From Symbiodinium natans (lineage: Eukaryota > Sar > Dinophyceae > Suessiales > Symbiodiniaceae), in the NCBI GenBank assembly GCA_905221605.1, contig CAJNDS010002345.1, forward strand, positions 364,694 to 428,693: 64,000 nucleotides of DNA, in the 5' to 3' direction. Position numbers and translations under genes: made by a program. The notes below the pieces were generated by a model. It ran no database searches. It was given only the letters and a program-made list of their open reading frames with translations, and was not told the DNA's origin. Each line of letters starts with the position of its first letter. Positions within the stretch are counted from its first letter, which is position 1. This document shows, piece after piece, positions 41,701-48,564 of the stretch.

Positions 41701-43038
41701 CTCGAGCAACCCGTCTCCGGATATCACCATTGGCGGCTCTGGCTTGCGAATCGAGCCCGCCAATGAGGGATCGCGGCGCTGACCCTCGTACCACGCCGTA
41801 CGAAGGGATCCCGTGACTCGGAACTCCGAAATGTTCGCCGCGTCCCTTGCCTCGACCGCAAGCTGTTCACGACGATTTTCGTCCTCCCCCGCGATCAGGC
41901 TCAAAGACGGAACACCGCCCTTAAACTCGACCTTGACCTTGGTTGAGGAATGGTCCCAAATGCACAGGATGGGGCTATGGCTAACGAGCTCTAGAACCAC
42001 TGCAGGGCCCTTGTGCTCTTCACCCATAAACGCCAAAACTCTACCCTTCAGCTTGCGCTCATTGGCATTCTTCCCGCGACTGATAGCGCCCGCGGTCCAA
42101 TGCCCTTCTACGCCCCCGTTGGACGAAGAGAATTGAGCAAGGACCCTTGACGCCTGCAGGGTAGAACTGCGGGGATCCGAAGCTGCTTCTCCGGTTGCCC
42201 GCCAGCCAATGACCTGAGTAACCCTACCCACCAGGGCTATCAGCTTGCCGAAGGAGGGGTCTAAGGCAACCTCTTTACCATTAGACCTCCAAAGCACTTC
42301 ACACTGCTCATTCACGACATGTCTGTGGCCGTGCCAGTTCACCACTGACGACCAATGCATGACGATGTCGCCCTGAACCACGTTCAGGGGCGAGCAGTTG
42401 TGCCCCGCCACCACAGCACCATCTTCTCTAACCACCCATGTGGTCCAGTAAGGCTTCACATCGCCCCACTTGGAAAGATCCTTGTGCTGGGAGCCGAGGC
42501 TGAGCTTCATGGAATGGCTCTTCTTCCACATCTTCCCACTCAACATGCCGTATGCAGTGGGAACTGGAGCATCTTTGGGCGTAGTCCTAAACCCTACCGC
42601 CCATTGCTGGATGGTTGAGGACCTAACCCTAACCAAACCTCCTGTCCTATCCAAAGTTGCAAGGACGGAGTTGACCTCTAGGCCCACCTCATGGGCCTCA
42701 AGGTCGCCCTCAAGCGGAGGTTCGGGCTCCTCCCGCTCGGCTATCTCTACCGAGGTATCGACTGCTTCTTTCTCGATGCAGGCGGGGCAGCGAGAAAACA
42801 GGTAGGTCCGCTTGCCGCAGATGCACAGACCCTCATGGTCCCAGAGGGGTCGTGACGGTTCGTCCAGCATCCCTCTAATGCTGGCATCATCGATGGAACG
42901 AACCGCGTCCAGCCTCAAGGACCGCAGAACCTCCGCCCCCAATGCCTGCTTCCCTACGATCCCAAAACCTCGCAGGGGCCTTGCTGCGTGCGCCAAAGGC
43001 GTGGCCGCACCGCCCAGATAGCCTTGATGCCTGCCCAA
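32782..43038 (-). CDS. ORF2: integrase, RT N-half, Tpt1-like, zinc fingers, PLD-like
   Basis: An open frame of 3418 codons. The first codon drawn is TTG. No ATG lies near the start, so it is probably entered by -1 frameshifting from ORF1 (42960-42966). In order: a Cys ribbon (C72, C74, C84, C87); integrase with H483, H490, C520, C523 and the triad D552, D612, E648 (35 residues before E); a methyltransferase-reminiscent segment at 1040-1230; fingers and palm of a gypsy reverse transcriptase at 1438-1600 with FVDAVSGFNQI and YVDD but no thumb; a low-complexity Arg/Cys/Pro linker at 1630-1836; Met1837; a Tpt1/KptA-like domain at 1865-2060; acidic linkers; a C2H2-like finger at 2356-2379; two RanBP2-type fingers, the second canonical (2755-2774); a Lys/Gly-rich patch; a membrane helix at 3001-3023; a SWIM finger (C3078, C3080, C3089, H3091); and an HKD domain at 3215-3375. 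It supplies integration and half of the polymerase. The accessory half is unexplained. Confidence 0.85.
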   Translation of the reverse strand: MGRHQGYLGGAATPLAHAARPLRGFGIVGKQALGAEVLRSLRLDAVRSIDDASIRGMLDEPSRPLWDHEGLCICGKRTYLFSRCPACIEKEAVDTSVEIAEREEPEPPLEGDLEAHEVGLEVNSVLATLDRTGGLVRVRSSTIQQWAVGFRTTPKDAPVPTAYGMLSGKMWKKSHSMKLSLGSQHKDLSKWGDVKPYWTTWVVREDGAVVAGHNCSPLNVVQGDIVMHWSSVVNWHGHRHVVNEQCEVLWRSNGKEVALDPSFGKLIALVGRVTQVIGWRATGEAASDPRSSTLQASRVLAQFSSSNGGVEGHWTAGAISRGKNANERKLKGRVLAFMGEEHKGPAVVLELVSHSPILCIWDHSSTKVKVEFKGGVPSLSLIAGEDENRREQLAVEARDAANISEFRVTGSLRTAWYEGQRRDPSLAGSIRKPEPPMVISGDGLLEREVTLRTGQTVVVPVVPNGAAGANGVTWRRACYNSVHCGVLGAHRSAEVTVKLLERAVWWPDLEKDVRTWVAKCLACIKGRSRPTKVEARAVKCGAETCWQEVSVDCEGPNREDREGHRYSLTYFDCLSHAVLLEPMRSLTHAEVRRAFVRCVLRSRTIPSLIRSDRGPEFKNALMAELSAMLGTEWRFSAPLRPCELGANERVHQEVQKVLGAVVRQVGASLSEAWSDWLVVAEYVIDNTPGPHGYTPRDLERSWSLALPLEKDVLRDALQFEPISDWARSQFKQFSELAAAVREHWTRSSEARAKLANRHRRTVDLKPGDRVVWNAPRARSEGAGRVPWKPGLTGPWRVLEVKGHRLTLEPVSMESGGTSSARRGPMEAHAEDCILVPADADGAESREPVVFEDDGTGGDGSSRPSLGQQVQGDAKQVEFTLTRRGRDFVLRLGDRIAYRGVGGGPKVCRLGRVTQVDAARAQVGVHRYLPDASGVRVKWRLAYIAEDGALTLSEGTRPAHEAVSVREIISKIDLNRDGVLAAASARKLDKGAYSLQDRTLERASRASTSVLSIQEALADLLVAEPRVLQPRASPESGAVESWFRQYFLGGVADVLEVAWGDAVVSDAARRHGYRVVPAFVQGKQAYGITWNLAAEGHLEAISGAVLRTEPKVLVIGLEGKNVPRAFLQLVVRCAQERTRAGAHVALHLQAQKGEWEPWRLEEWGALFGTLAEPRWPWAFVRADICQFARASGRGNLVESGALWLADFSLESVGLRCSRPDALGAVQHKHVGRAQADYNLLGAAFCASLQDLGLRGAEELCTAAVESFPATAGADSAAAAPQPSPVVPLPDVRSGEDLTPAERAELDKEVDKYAAEKEAFWRTKADAKDWDSVRADLEVYALAGEKVAEDPRRTEAYRDLVWSGLKIEPGPTRPGLTDADIAAVREVIRRKAAGFWVEDTTRTTVRKFAHDCIPTGPPVSSQPHSLRGESAQWVDDKLEEECKRGQLIRGSSAWGSAPFPTKEMPSYKRHRKRRLVVDYRRVNARIKRSTYYCRRGSDVLAAAVGSVWYTFVDAVSGFNQIRNTKRAREVLAIVARSGKYLPVGLTFGPINGPDDFNFVVDRAYAPGRGRRLKYTKEWIAYVDDLTVRTGRVIDGQFFTDAQAEGAVREACAKGAVAAPQSASSALEALGVRGAHNTKRANHDAARSDQNHPTRVLMLRMLGLFGCFCVQGGCFWGGPFPRSPVCGQKDFSSFVACSFVRLSRSQCFASRPRGSVQGRSRSLRSLRAQTLRKLPKPPPQRFKCVVEPRVGSPSPRSCLCTAPRCGSRPDRAGATDRSPGPSWSTTRPRCGPCPGRAGAAAYHYCTPAPCSGPCPGRSRARQVFLARRRSSKAAGLSAAMGGGGSKGRGKSKSPGLKGRKGSPSIDDVQRMLVRCMRHGEGGCRGRFGPGGLYPVDELIEQLGITINQYNQAVAHDANQRKPRLDTSHAGFLRAFQGHSADCGHPMGFMMEGLSETAINDLIYRYGPAMWHGTDLHVVPSMIQNGLVPGGGPGGRLGVHYVLGHCPTQWEDRRRGFRRGSTCIVEVRLAVLRDAGVPIYAGADGVALTGQIRATGISRIWALPKGSPVYSVLIAELEVDRLIQHVDLRSLGDTSAGPHPPLGRGPKLGTVQASQAAAASSGAASSSTVVLAPAGRVMAAGAAQPVTPPKAAPKVKGGASQTPKTSIVPAKPKVYPRRNVPGPNVLEAEDSLEEEAAQEPEGVEEDSSSSDLPDTRAPQAAVKVKEDEEPASGAQAESTEEGVLELGHSVVTSAKEYLARSEALLRAQKLQSKILEVAGTAMVKLEKITKREESLKTLRREGENRAAGEGADGEEVSDDGQDAPGVAGSSSSARPSRGGTVQSAPAPEVPRPNADGHYGCSAPGCGLAFESLVQYHLRQAACHGASLPPNLGISPSAPLDPFRQDWRGRLFRRGKDGEYGEVPMLRVIRYHKANGYDHSKVPLLKRGDRIQLEDGSHHIYGGSHPPGWLRDDPELDPAPESSGGGSTPKSEPTEEAEPEPPQEAAPRGRALGPPKSDVQQRLAERRSKRDYSPDLVTPLDELHAQEIDSFFAGDSAADSLDVILMRAEVRTESHLNVGREQEEPLVKEEQEEEAEVVKDEEVSVEMEAATADEADEVALPANRAYVEGRFYPYGSWRCFFCEAINPVTEDQCLTKHAGGPKAGAPCDGRWINGIDIGWWEVDPQTAPEEWRRRFSAEELEEQQARADAARLLSDEELAEALQAAEEAQAAERAKKRERRQAEKAERDDHISEALRIAGWQCPNCYEWNLSFRQLCFRCSTPLRLAEVVSRGIPDPRRGEERNSGSESSQDELEHEILLANRAMDEETIQPLLRNKHKKRGGKRRREDAAYGKGRDPWSAWADARGKGQGKPKGRGKSDAKGKPKGRGRYAWGAYAAGIVAALQPRPSTSWVPAFPCGSARPPPSVPLPPRTPFFLGRGLLNRLVHALNGNINGWWGLAAAASAPIALQLHRGAVHVVEDSMHAVATISADVVEEIGHGARRTVWVAGTAITLVVVILCSAVLWYVSRAVANRIAHLQHGNTAAPEARLSQLLGSEATFEVASTKKGVTHKVWVHLKEETAACGCRAYLAEGRCGHCDAAMDTARSLGFLHAAQRGAGPAFTDSIRSTASEALAKGKVVLGVGNSEGCFSQLAAKSRGLSCFQGLAGRDLAAAPADGASAAHAQSGSVQRAATATVARTPSRRNKGPVPARSSPVKEVEFLAGGPYVQAAQTLLGSGAAEDVIYIRAYSLDCPSCIEAIEASLSKGAGVRIVADMGQCHRTKLQWQALKRLAAAGAEVKVGCGTSVRDAYARDGRGAKVGTGIQGLHHAKALCLLRPDGAVVLVGSLNFTTSSKANAEAGLRLEVPKTHSVVQSYIEDFQRVSAEAFSLDEAVAKRPQLERASSSNVAGIAARAPNTAPQGIE
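32914..33396 (-). other. PLD/HKD phosphodiesterase domain of ORF2
   Basis: Residues 3215-3375 form a single HKD unit: a hydrophobic strand with an IYIRAYS-like start, an alpha/beta core, then HHAKALCLLRPDGAVVLVG followed by SLNFT and a downstream N-A-E. This matches the PLDc_2 and mitochondrial-PLD/Zucchini pattern, HxK...D...GSxN. The spacing from K to D is seven residues where four is usual, so a short insertion has occurred. Members of this family cut phosphodiester bonds in nucleic acid or lipid and usually dimerise to complete the active site. Confidence 0.75.
36859..37446 (-). other. Tpt1/KptA-like RNA 2'-phosphotransferase domain of ORF2
   Basis: Residues 1865-2060 follow the whole Tpt1 plan: an N-terminal Arg-His (R1874, H1875), a winged-helix-like GLYPVDELI, an ANQRKPRL segment, R1930 in FLRAFQGHS (family motif RANQGHS), H1968 in MWHGT (family LYHGT), a GVHYVL strand (family HVHL), an RRGFRRG basic patch, and GADGVALTG (family NGVxLT). 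Known Tpt1/KptA enzymes transfer ADP-ribose from NAD+ to an RNA 2'-phosphate and release the repaired 2'-OH, as in tRNA splicing. Arg-His-Arg-Arg is the known catalytic set, and all four appear to have counterparts. The equivalent in the other contig is 49036-49623. Confidence 0.78.
37531..38154 (-). other. Open but non-conserved-looking linker upstream of Met1837
   Basis: About 208 codons rich in Arg, Cys, Pro and Ser join the RT N-half to the Tpt1-like domain. The sequence carries three GC-rich hairpin motifs and looks non-coding in style, although no stop interrupts it. An ATG at 37530 starts a clean GGGGSKGRGKSKS stretch. It could be an intron, a spliced-leader acceptor region for a separate ORF3 (37530-32782, 1582 codons), or a true linker. 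Confidence 0.45.
38239..38727 (-). other. Reverse-transcriptase fingers/palm half (RT-N)
   Basis: Residues 1438-1600 of ORF2 match gypsy RT motifs in order: IRGSSAWGSAPFPTKE (family SPWASPVVLVKK), RRLVVDYRRVN (RxCVDYRxLN), FVDAVSGFNQI (KLDLxSGYHQI), YLPVGLTFGPINGPDDFNFV (PFGLxNAPATFQ) and AYVDDL (YLDDI). All three catalytic aspartates are present. The expected thumb, with its LGH block, does not follow. It lies instead in ORF1. The copy in the other contig is at 50416-50904. Confidence 0.88.
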
Positions 43039-46000
43039 GCTTCTCCTACAGCCCTGGCTTCCTTGCGCTGCAGGTTCCTTGCTTGGAGCGTGAGCTCAAC
43101 AACCAAAGGCCACCTAAGGACGGCTGTGACAAGCCCGCCTTGCCCTAGTCCTTCGAGGAACTGCGGACGAAACCCCGAAGCTTCCCTAAGAACCTTGGCA
43201 CACGAAGTAAGCAAGTCGACCCTGATCCGCTTGATCTTCTTGGTCCCTGCGAGCCTGCCGGCCCCGCAATCAAAATGCGAGGCAAGCCCGTCGGTATCCT
43301 CAAACGGACCCCAACAACCCCTGACGGCCACAGAAACTCCAGGGAGGCTCGCTTGAAAGACGCGCCTGATTTCAGTCAGCTCTGCGTCCTGCTCTTTCCA
43401 ACGTGCGTAGTCAAAGACAACCATGACGCGCACCGGAAGGGCTGCGACGACGCACATCGGCACAGCCGCGGCCTGGACACGGCCCGCAGGCTCTGGGACG
43501 GCGTCGTTGCCGACCGCCCAGGGCACGGGTCCGTCACCCTCAGTACCCTCTCCGAGGTACTGGTCCAGGTCGAAACCTCGGAGTTGGCCCGAAAGGCCCT
43601 CGAGATCTTTCGTCCTCGCCGCAAGGAGCGCATCCCGATCTTTGGGATTGCGGCTAAAACTGTCACCCAGCGTCGCTGAGCGACCGCTAAGGCTCCTTAT
43701 TTCGGACCCATCCATAAGGATTTCCGCAACCCACCGGACGAGTTTCGGATCCATTCCGATGTCCGACGTTTGCGCTCGGGTAAGGTTGGCATGATCTGTC
43801 CAACACAGAGTCCGAATAGAGCCAAACATGCGGCGTGTCGCCCGCTTTACCTCGAGCTGGGCAAACGCCTCCTGTATCAAGGGCGGCCAGTTTTGCTGCG
43901 CGGGGGTCAAGCTCTTTGAGTGCGTCATAAGCACTTTGAGCTGACTCAAGTCACGCGTCATCTGCACGACGCTGCCCCCTACCGCGATGCCCGACGCATC
44001 CGCGATCTGCTCAAGGGGACACGACCCATCCGCAGCAGAGGCCTCATCGAAGGTAGCCAAATTGATGCGGTTCTGCATCATGCGCTTAATCGCTTTAAAG
44101 GCTTTGCAACCCTCGGTGGCGGCTGAGCCCAGCCCGCCTTCAGGAAAGACGGCGCCTGGCTTCTGCCACTGCCCTAAAATCTTGGCTGCGTGCCCATACT
44201 CAACAGGCAGGTAGCCGCGCAACCAATTTGCGCAACCCAAAAATTGCTGAATGTGAAGCTTCTCCCAGAGCGGGGGAAAGTCAATCACCGCCTGACAACG
44301 CTCTTCGTCAGGCGAACTCCCGTCCCGCCCAATGTTGTGTCCTAGGAGTTTACCTTTGGAGACACAAACTTCGGCTTTGCTAATCCCAAAAGAGAACCCA
44401 AACAAGAATGACTTGTCTAGGAAACCCTCTAAGGAAACGAGGTGGTCGAGGAGGTGCGGGCACGCCTTAGGGTGCCGGGCGCGCATATCTGCCGCGAGCT
44501 GCTCATAATAATAGTCCGTCGGAGGCTCTTCTATCATCTTGTCGATATCCCAGCTCTCCACGATATGATAGCTCGGGCAGCGCGCCGTATCGACCGCGTC
44601 TGCTGGGCGCACAGCGTCACTTGCGCCTCTTCCAGCCGTGGCCGATCCCTCACGCCAGCCAGCCCAGCGTGGCCCCTTGCGCGTCCTAAAGACCGCGAGG
44701 CGTTCGGTGACGGGAACCTCATCGCTGCACGCAACGCTTTCCGCCACACGCAAATCCCTCGTGTCCCAAAGACGCCACGCCTCACCTGCGCGCTGAAGCA
44801 AGCACGTTTCGTAAGGCGCCTTCTCGACCGCCACGGTCCCAAGGTCCTTCTGCGCAGGGCGCCTACCCCACACAGACGCGTAACCACCTGGCGCCTCCCA
44901 CCAGCTGTCGACGCTTGGAAGGTGGTCCAAGCAAGTAAGCACTCCAGGCTCCTCAACAGGGCGCCCAACCGGGCCGCTCCCGCTCCACACCGAAGCGAGA
45001 ACAGTCACCGCAGCAAGGACCGATAACACACCGATCCTGGCGCCGGTACGCAGCCGCCCAAAGGACCGCGCGCACGAGGAACAACCTTGGAAGCTTCTTG
45101 CCGCGGCCCTGGACGCGGACCCGCAAGCAAAGCACGGGTCATGGTCAACCGAAGCAACGGCGACCCCACAATCCGCACATGCTTGCGGAGACGGCTCCGA
45201 CTCGAACACCGTCTCAATCGCGCCACAACCACAGGCCGCAGTGCTGACGAGGCCGGAACGCACTTCCGCAACAACCTCGCCCGGCTGGAGAGAGTGGTCA
45301 CACTCTTGGGCTGCAAGCAAAACAAACCCTTTACCCTCTCCTGTGGGCCAGAGACCTGGCACAGCCTCGACCCCACACTCAACCGGAAGCACAACCTCGG
45401 ACAGGGATCCCTCCGCGGAGACTCCTGACTCCCGCGCGACCGGCACCAGCACCCCATCGCCTGGCGAGAGCTCGAGCGGCTCTTCCCCGTCATAGCGGAG
45501 GAGCTCCCGACTTCCGCCCCCAGGCTCGGTGCATGACGCGTCGTCCAGGCTAGACAACCGCGCCTCAAAGGCATAGGCCCTGTCCTTCCGAGTCCTACTG
45601 TGATCCTCACATCTGGGCATCCTGATTCCCAGCGTGTCGAGGACATGAAAGTCGGGACCCGGCCTGAATCCCAAGCCCATCCTTCCGGCGCAGTCCAGCG
45701 CTCTGCCGCCAAGGATGAGTCCGTGCCAATCGGACGTCCCTCTGGCAGCGATTTTGCATCGCACGAAAATCTCTGTGTTGGGGCGACAGTCGTCCGCCGT
45801 TTTGCCTTCCAGCAGCGTGACGCGCAGGACTGCTGCCCCTTTCAGAGGAACCGGGGCTCCCGAAGCTATGCCATGCACATATTCGGGGTGGACCCACTTC
45901 TCAAGTCTCACGACCGGGAAGCCAGGATCCTCAGTGCCGATCCCCAGCTCTGCAGCCCGGTTCATCATGCCCACCACGAGTTCCTCGGTCACGTGGTTTG

Positions 46001-48464
46001 CGCCGGCGCATCCGTCGAGCATGCACTCGACCTTACGGTCGAGGACCTGGACCACCGTCCTGTACTGGTAGCCTCCTGGCTCGTTGTCCGCCAGATTCCA
46101 CCAGTCCTTCGGCAGATCGTCCAGGGTGGCGAACTTGTCCCGCCCGCCCTTGCTTAACGGAAGCGCGTGCTGCTGCACCGCGGCGTGTCCTGCGGCTCCT
46201 AAGACGCCTGCCTGGACGCCTGAGCTGCCTATCTGGACACTGAACGCGGCGAAGGGGTTAGACATGGAAGCACCGGAGGGCGGGGCCCAGTTGGCAGGCA
46301 AGGCCGGCGTCCCTCCTGAGGTCGTCAGGTTGTGGACCATGTCGCAGCTGGCTCCTTTCTTGCACGACCCATTCTTGGAGAAAAAGGGGCAAACAGTGCC
46401 TGGTGGCTTTGCCGCGCCTTTGGCCGCAGCCTTAGGCTTTGCGTTGGCTTTTGCTTTGCCACCTCCCTTCCCTTTGCCTTTACCTTTCGCAGTGGCAAAG
46501 GTTTGGTCACCCTTCTTGGCCGCGAGAGCTTTTCTGCGAAGCTCCTTGTCGTGGCTGTACGGGCAGGCATCCCCTTTCGGGCAATTCCCATGATCGCGAA
46601 AGTGGAAGCAGATCTTCTTGTCCGCTCCCTTGCCAGCTCCCTTCGACGCAGCGGCAAACGTCTGGTCCGCGCCAGCTTTGGCCGCGGCAGCTGCTCCTTT
46701 CGCAGCAGCCTTCGCAGCGGCCTTGAGGCTCTTAATCTCCTTCTGAGCCTCGGCTAGCGCGACCGACGGGTCCGCGCTCTGCGAGCCGGTCGCTGTGTAC
46801 ACAGAGTGGGAAACAGCCCTGTGAGCTGCTTCCCTCTGCTCGTACTCCAGGACGACCTTGTGGCTCTCCTCCCAAGTCTGCGGTCCTCGCAACCCGCCAT
46901 CCTTGGGATCGCCAGGCCACAACCGTTTGTCGTTCCGTATCTCCTTTTGGAGATACGGGGGCATCTTGCGGAGGTACGAGAGATACAACTCTCGTGGGGT
47001 CTTCCCAAGACCCACCGCCTCAAGGTCCGCGATCGAGGCTTCAAACAAAGGCTCGAATTGGTGGCCTGTGAGCTTACCCTTAGCGAGGGAGGCATGCTCA
47101 CCATCCACGCGGACTTCTCTTTCCTCCCGCGATTCCCCGAACATCAAGTGCTTGTTCTTGATGCGGTCGTACACCGCCTGTGGATCGGAGAGAACCTCTC
47201 CCGACTTCCACGCTGCGCGGTACGCGTTCGTGTACGTCTTCATGCGCGAGCCGCGGCAGCGCCCGCGTAGCGCTAGCAGCTTTTCGCGCGCACTCATACC
47301 GCGACAGTTGTTGGCCAGCGCGCAGACGTCCTCGAACTCCTCGTAGAACAAGACAACGTCTCGCGCGTCCGACTTGTCGTCGGTCAGCGTCGGCCACGTG
47401 AGGTCAGTTTTGACCGTAGTTATGGAGCTTTGCCCGCCCCTCTGCGCTAACGCTTCTTTCAGCGCCTCAGTTTGGGCGGCGAGTGCGGCGGCGAGATCGC
47501 CCGCCGGGTGTTGGGACCCGGTCTGCGAACCTCCGCCGTCTGAACCTCGCTTCAGGGCTTCTATCTCCATCTCTAGCGCAGCAAGCTTCGCGCGCAAAGG
47601 GGAATCGCCGTCCGTCGCGCCCAGGACACGGGCCGCGGAAGGACCACCTGCAACCTCAGCAGTGTGCAAACCTCCACGGTCCAATCCTACCCCCAACCCA
47701 CTTGCAGTCGCAGGCTGTGGGAGCCCTGGGGAACGCGGCCCCACGGCTTCAACTGGCACATCGGACGGGGAGCTCCAAACCTTCTCTTGGCTCGAGCTTT
47801 CTTTTCCCCCTAACGCGAGGATAAGCTCCCCGATGCATTGGATTTCGCGCTGAATCTCCTCTGCGTCTTCGGGGTCCTCGCCACCGCGCAAAGCCGCGAC
47901 CGAGAATCTGGTCCGCAGCCGACGGACCATCTTTGTCGGATGCCAGTCCCCGCCTATCTTGGAGAACTCATCCGCAAGGAGGGTGGCTTTGGTGCTTAAG
48001 GCGTCAAGGTCACGGGAGCTCACCGTGACTCCATGCGCTTTCAGCGCGAGGACAATCCGCGAAACGCGCGTCAAGTAGTCCGCGACCGGTTCTTGGTCTG
48101 GACGGAAAATCGCGCGCAGCTCCGCCTGCAAGCCCTCTGCGGCGCCTGGCACTGAACCTGCTGTCGACGGCGGACCGGACGGTCCCGCCGGGCGGGACCC
48201 TGGTGCCGTAGCAGGGACATAGGCAGCACCGGTAGGGACCATGGCCAGCTCCCTAGCCGCGGCGCTGACGTCCACCCGCGGCGGACTGTCGCCTCCAGCG
48301 CCCGAGGCCTCAGGGACTAGCTCGGAGTCCTCTTCTTCTTCCTCTTCATCCTCGTCCTCGTCTTCGGCGTCATGGAGGAACTTCATGACTTTCCGCCAGA
48401 GAGCCGCCTCTTGCTCTGGCGTAGTGCTGACCCCATCCCGCTTGGACAATGGACGGCTGCCAGT
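42954..48464 (-). CDS. ORF1 (left contig copy), Gag-protease-RT C-half-RNase H, 5' truncated by gap
   Basis: Same protein as 55131-60764 but missing its first 40 residues, which would fall in the gap, and one Glu in the acidic run. The frame is otherwise open to the TAG at 42954. Domains: an acidic N-terminal region, a Gag-like helical core, two CCCH fingers, protease, a Cys-rich patch and membrane helix, RT thumb/connection and RNase H (about 43644-44462). Most differences from the right-contig copy lie in the last kilobase before the gap (47461-48464). It is either the same gene seen in an overlapping contig or a nearly identical tandem copy. Confidence 0.85.
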   Translation of the reverse strand, partial: TGSRPLSKRDGVSTTPEQEAALWRKVMKFLHDAEDEDEDEEEEEEDSELVPEASGAGGDSPPRVDVSAAARELAMVPTGAAYVPATAPGSRPAGPSGPPSTAGSVPGAAEGLQAELRAIFRPDQEPVADYLTRVSRIVLALKAHGVTVSSRDLDALSTKATLLADEFSKIGGDWHPTKMVRRLRTRFSVAALRGGEDPEDAEEIQREIQCIGELILALGGKESSSQEKVWSSPSDVPVEAVGPRSPGLPQPATASGLGVGLDRGGLHTAEVAGGPSAARVLGATDGDSPLRAKLAALEMEIEALKRGSDGGGSQTGSQHPAGDLAAALAAQTEALKEALAQRGGQSSITTVKTDLTWPTLTDDKSDARDVVLFYEEFEDVCALANNCRGMSAREKLLALRGRCRGSRMKTYTNAYRAAWKSGEVLSDPQAVYDRIKNKHLMFGESREEREVRVDGEHASLAKGKLTGHQFEPLFEASIADLEAVGLGKTPRELYLSYLRKMPPYLQKEIRNDKRLWPGDPKDGGLRGPQTWEESHKVVLEYEQREAAHRAVSHSVYTATGSQSADPSVALAEAQKEIKSLKAAAKAAAKGAAAAAKAGADQTFAAASKGAGKGADKKICFHFRDHGNCPKGDACPYSHDKELRRKALAAKKGDQTFATAKGKGKGKGGGKAKANAKPKAAAKGAAKPPGTVCPFFSKNGSCKKGASCDMVHNLTTSGGTPALPANWAPPSGASMSNPFAAFSVQIGSSGVQAGVLGAAGHAAVQQHALPLSKGGRDKFATLDDLPKDWWNLADNEPGGYQYRTVVQVLDRKVECMLDGCAGANHVTEELVVGMMNRAAELGIGTEDPGFPVVRLEKWVHPEYVHGIASGAPVPLKGAAVLRVTLLEGKTADDCRPNTEIFVRCKIAARGTSDWHGLILGGRALDCAGRMGLGFRPGPDFHVLDTLGIRMPRCEDHSRTRKDRAYAFEARLSSLDDASCTEPGGGSRELLRYDGEEPLELSPGDGVLVPVARESGVSAEGSLSEVVLPVECGVEAVPGLWPTGEGKGFVLLAAQECDHSLQPGEVVAEVRSGLVSTAACGCGAIETVFESEPSPQACADCGVAVASVDHDPCFACGSASRAAARSFQGCSSCARSFGRLRTGARIGVLSVLAAVTVLASVWSGSGPVGRPVEEPGVLTCLDHLPSVDSWWEAPGGYASVWGRRPAQKDLGTVAVEKAPYETCLLQRAGEAWRLWDTRDLRVAESVACSDEVPVTERLAVFRTRKGPRWAGWREGSATAGRGASDAVRPADAVDTARCPSYHIVESWDIDKMIEEPPTDYYYEQLAADMRARHPKACPHLLDHLVSLEGFLDKSFLFGFSFGISKAEVCVSKGKLLGHNIGRDGSSPDEERCQAVIDFPPLWEKLHIQQFLGCANWLRGYLPVEYGHAAKILGQWQKPGAVFPEGGLGSAATEGCKAFKAIKRMMQNRINLATFDEASAADGSCPLEQIADASGIAVGGSVVQMTRDLSQLKVLMTHSKSLTPAQQNWPPLIQEAFAQLEVKRATRRMFGSIRTLCWTDHANLTRAQTSDIGMDPKLVRWVAEILMDGSEIRSLSGRSATLGDSFSRNPKDRDALLAARTKDLEGLSGQLRGFDLDQYLGEGTEGDGPVPWAVGNDAVPEPAGRVQAAAVPMCVVAALPVRVMVVFDYARWKEQDAELTEIRRVFQASLPGVSVAVRGCWGPFEDTDGLASHFDCGAGRLAGTKKIKRIRVDLLTSCAKVLREASGFRPQFLEGLGQGGLVTAVLRWPLVVELTLQARNLQRKEARAVGEAWAGIKAIWAVRPRLWRTQQGPCEVLGS
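42960..42966 (-). promoter_or_regulatory. Candidate -1 ribosomal frameshift site (left copy)
   Basis: In the ORF1 frame the codons read GTT TTG GGA TCG TAG, giving the heptamer T TTG GGA (X XXY YYZ). Slipping back one base leads straight into ORF2. Same as 55137-55143. Confidence 0.55.
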
Positions 48465-48564
48465 NNNNNNNNNNNNNNNNNNNNNNNNNNNNNNNNNNNN
48501 NNNNNNNNNNNNNNNNNNNNNNNNNNNNNNNNNNNNNNNNNNNNNNNNNNNNNNNNNNNNNNNN
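48465..48564. other. Assembly gap (100 N)
   Basis: Exactly 100 N, the conventional size for a gap of unknown length. Left of it ORF1 is cut at residue 41. Right of it ORF2 is cut after residue 2217. The left 12,077 bp and the right 12,080 bp around the gap are copies of each other. Confidence 0.99.

Noticed and set aside
48370-48564. Frames reading through the N gap
   Set aside because: They join unrelated frames of the two contigs across unknown bases. The true frames end at 48464 and 48565.
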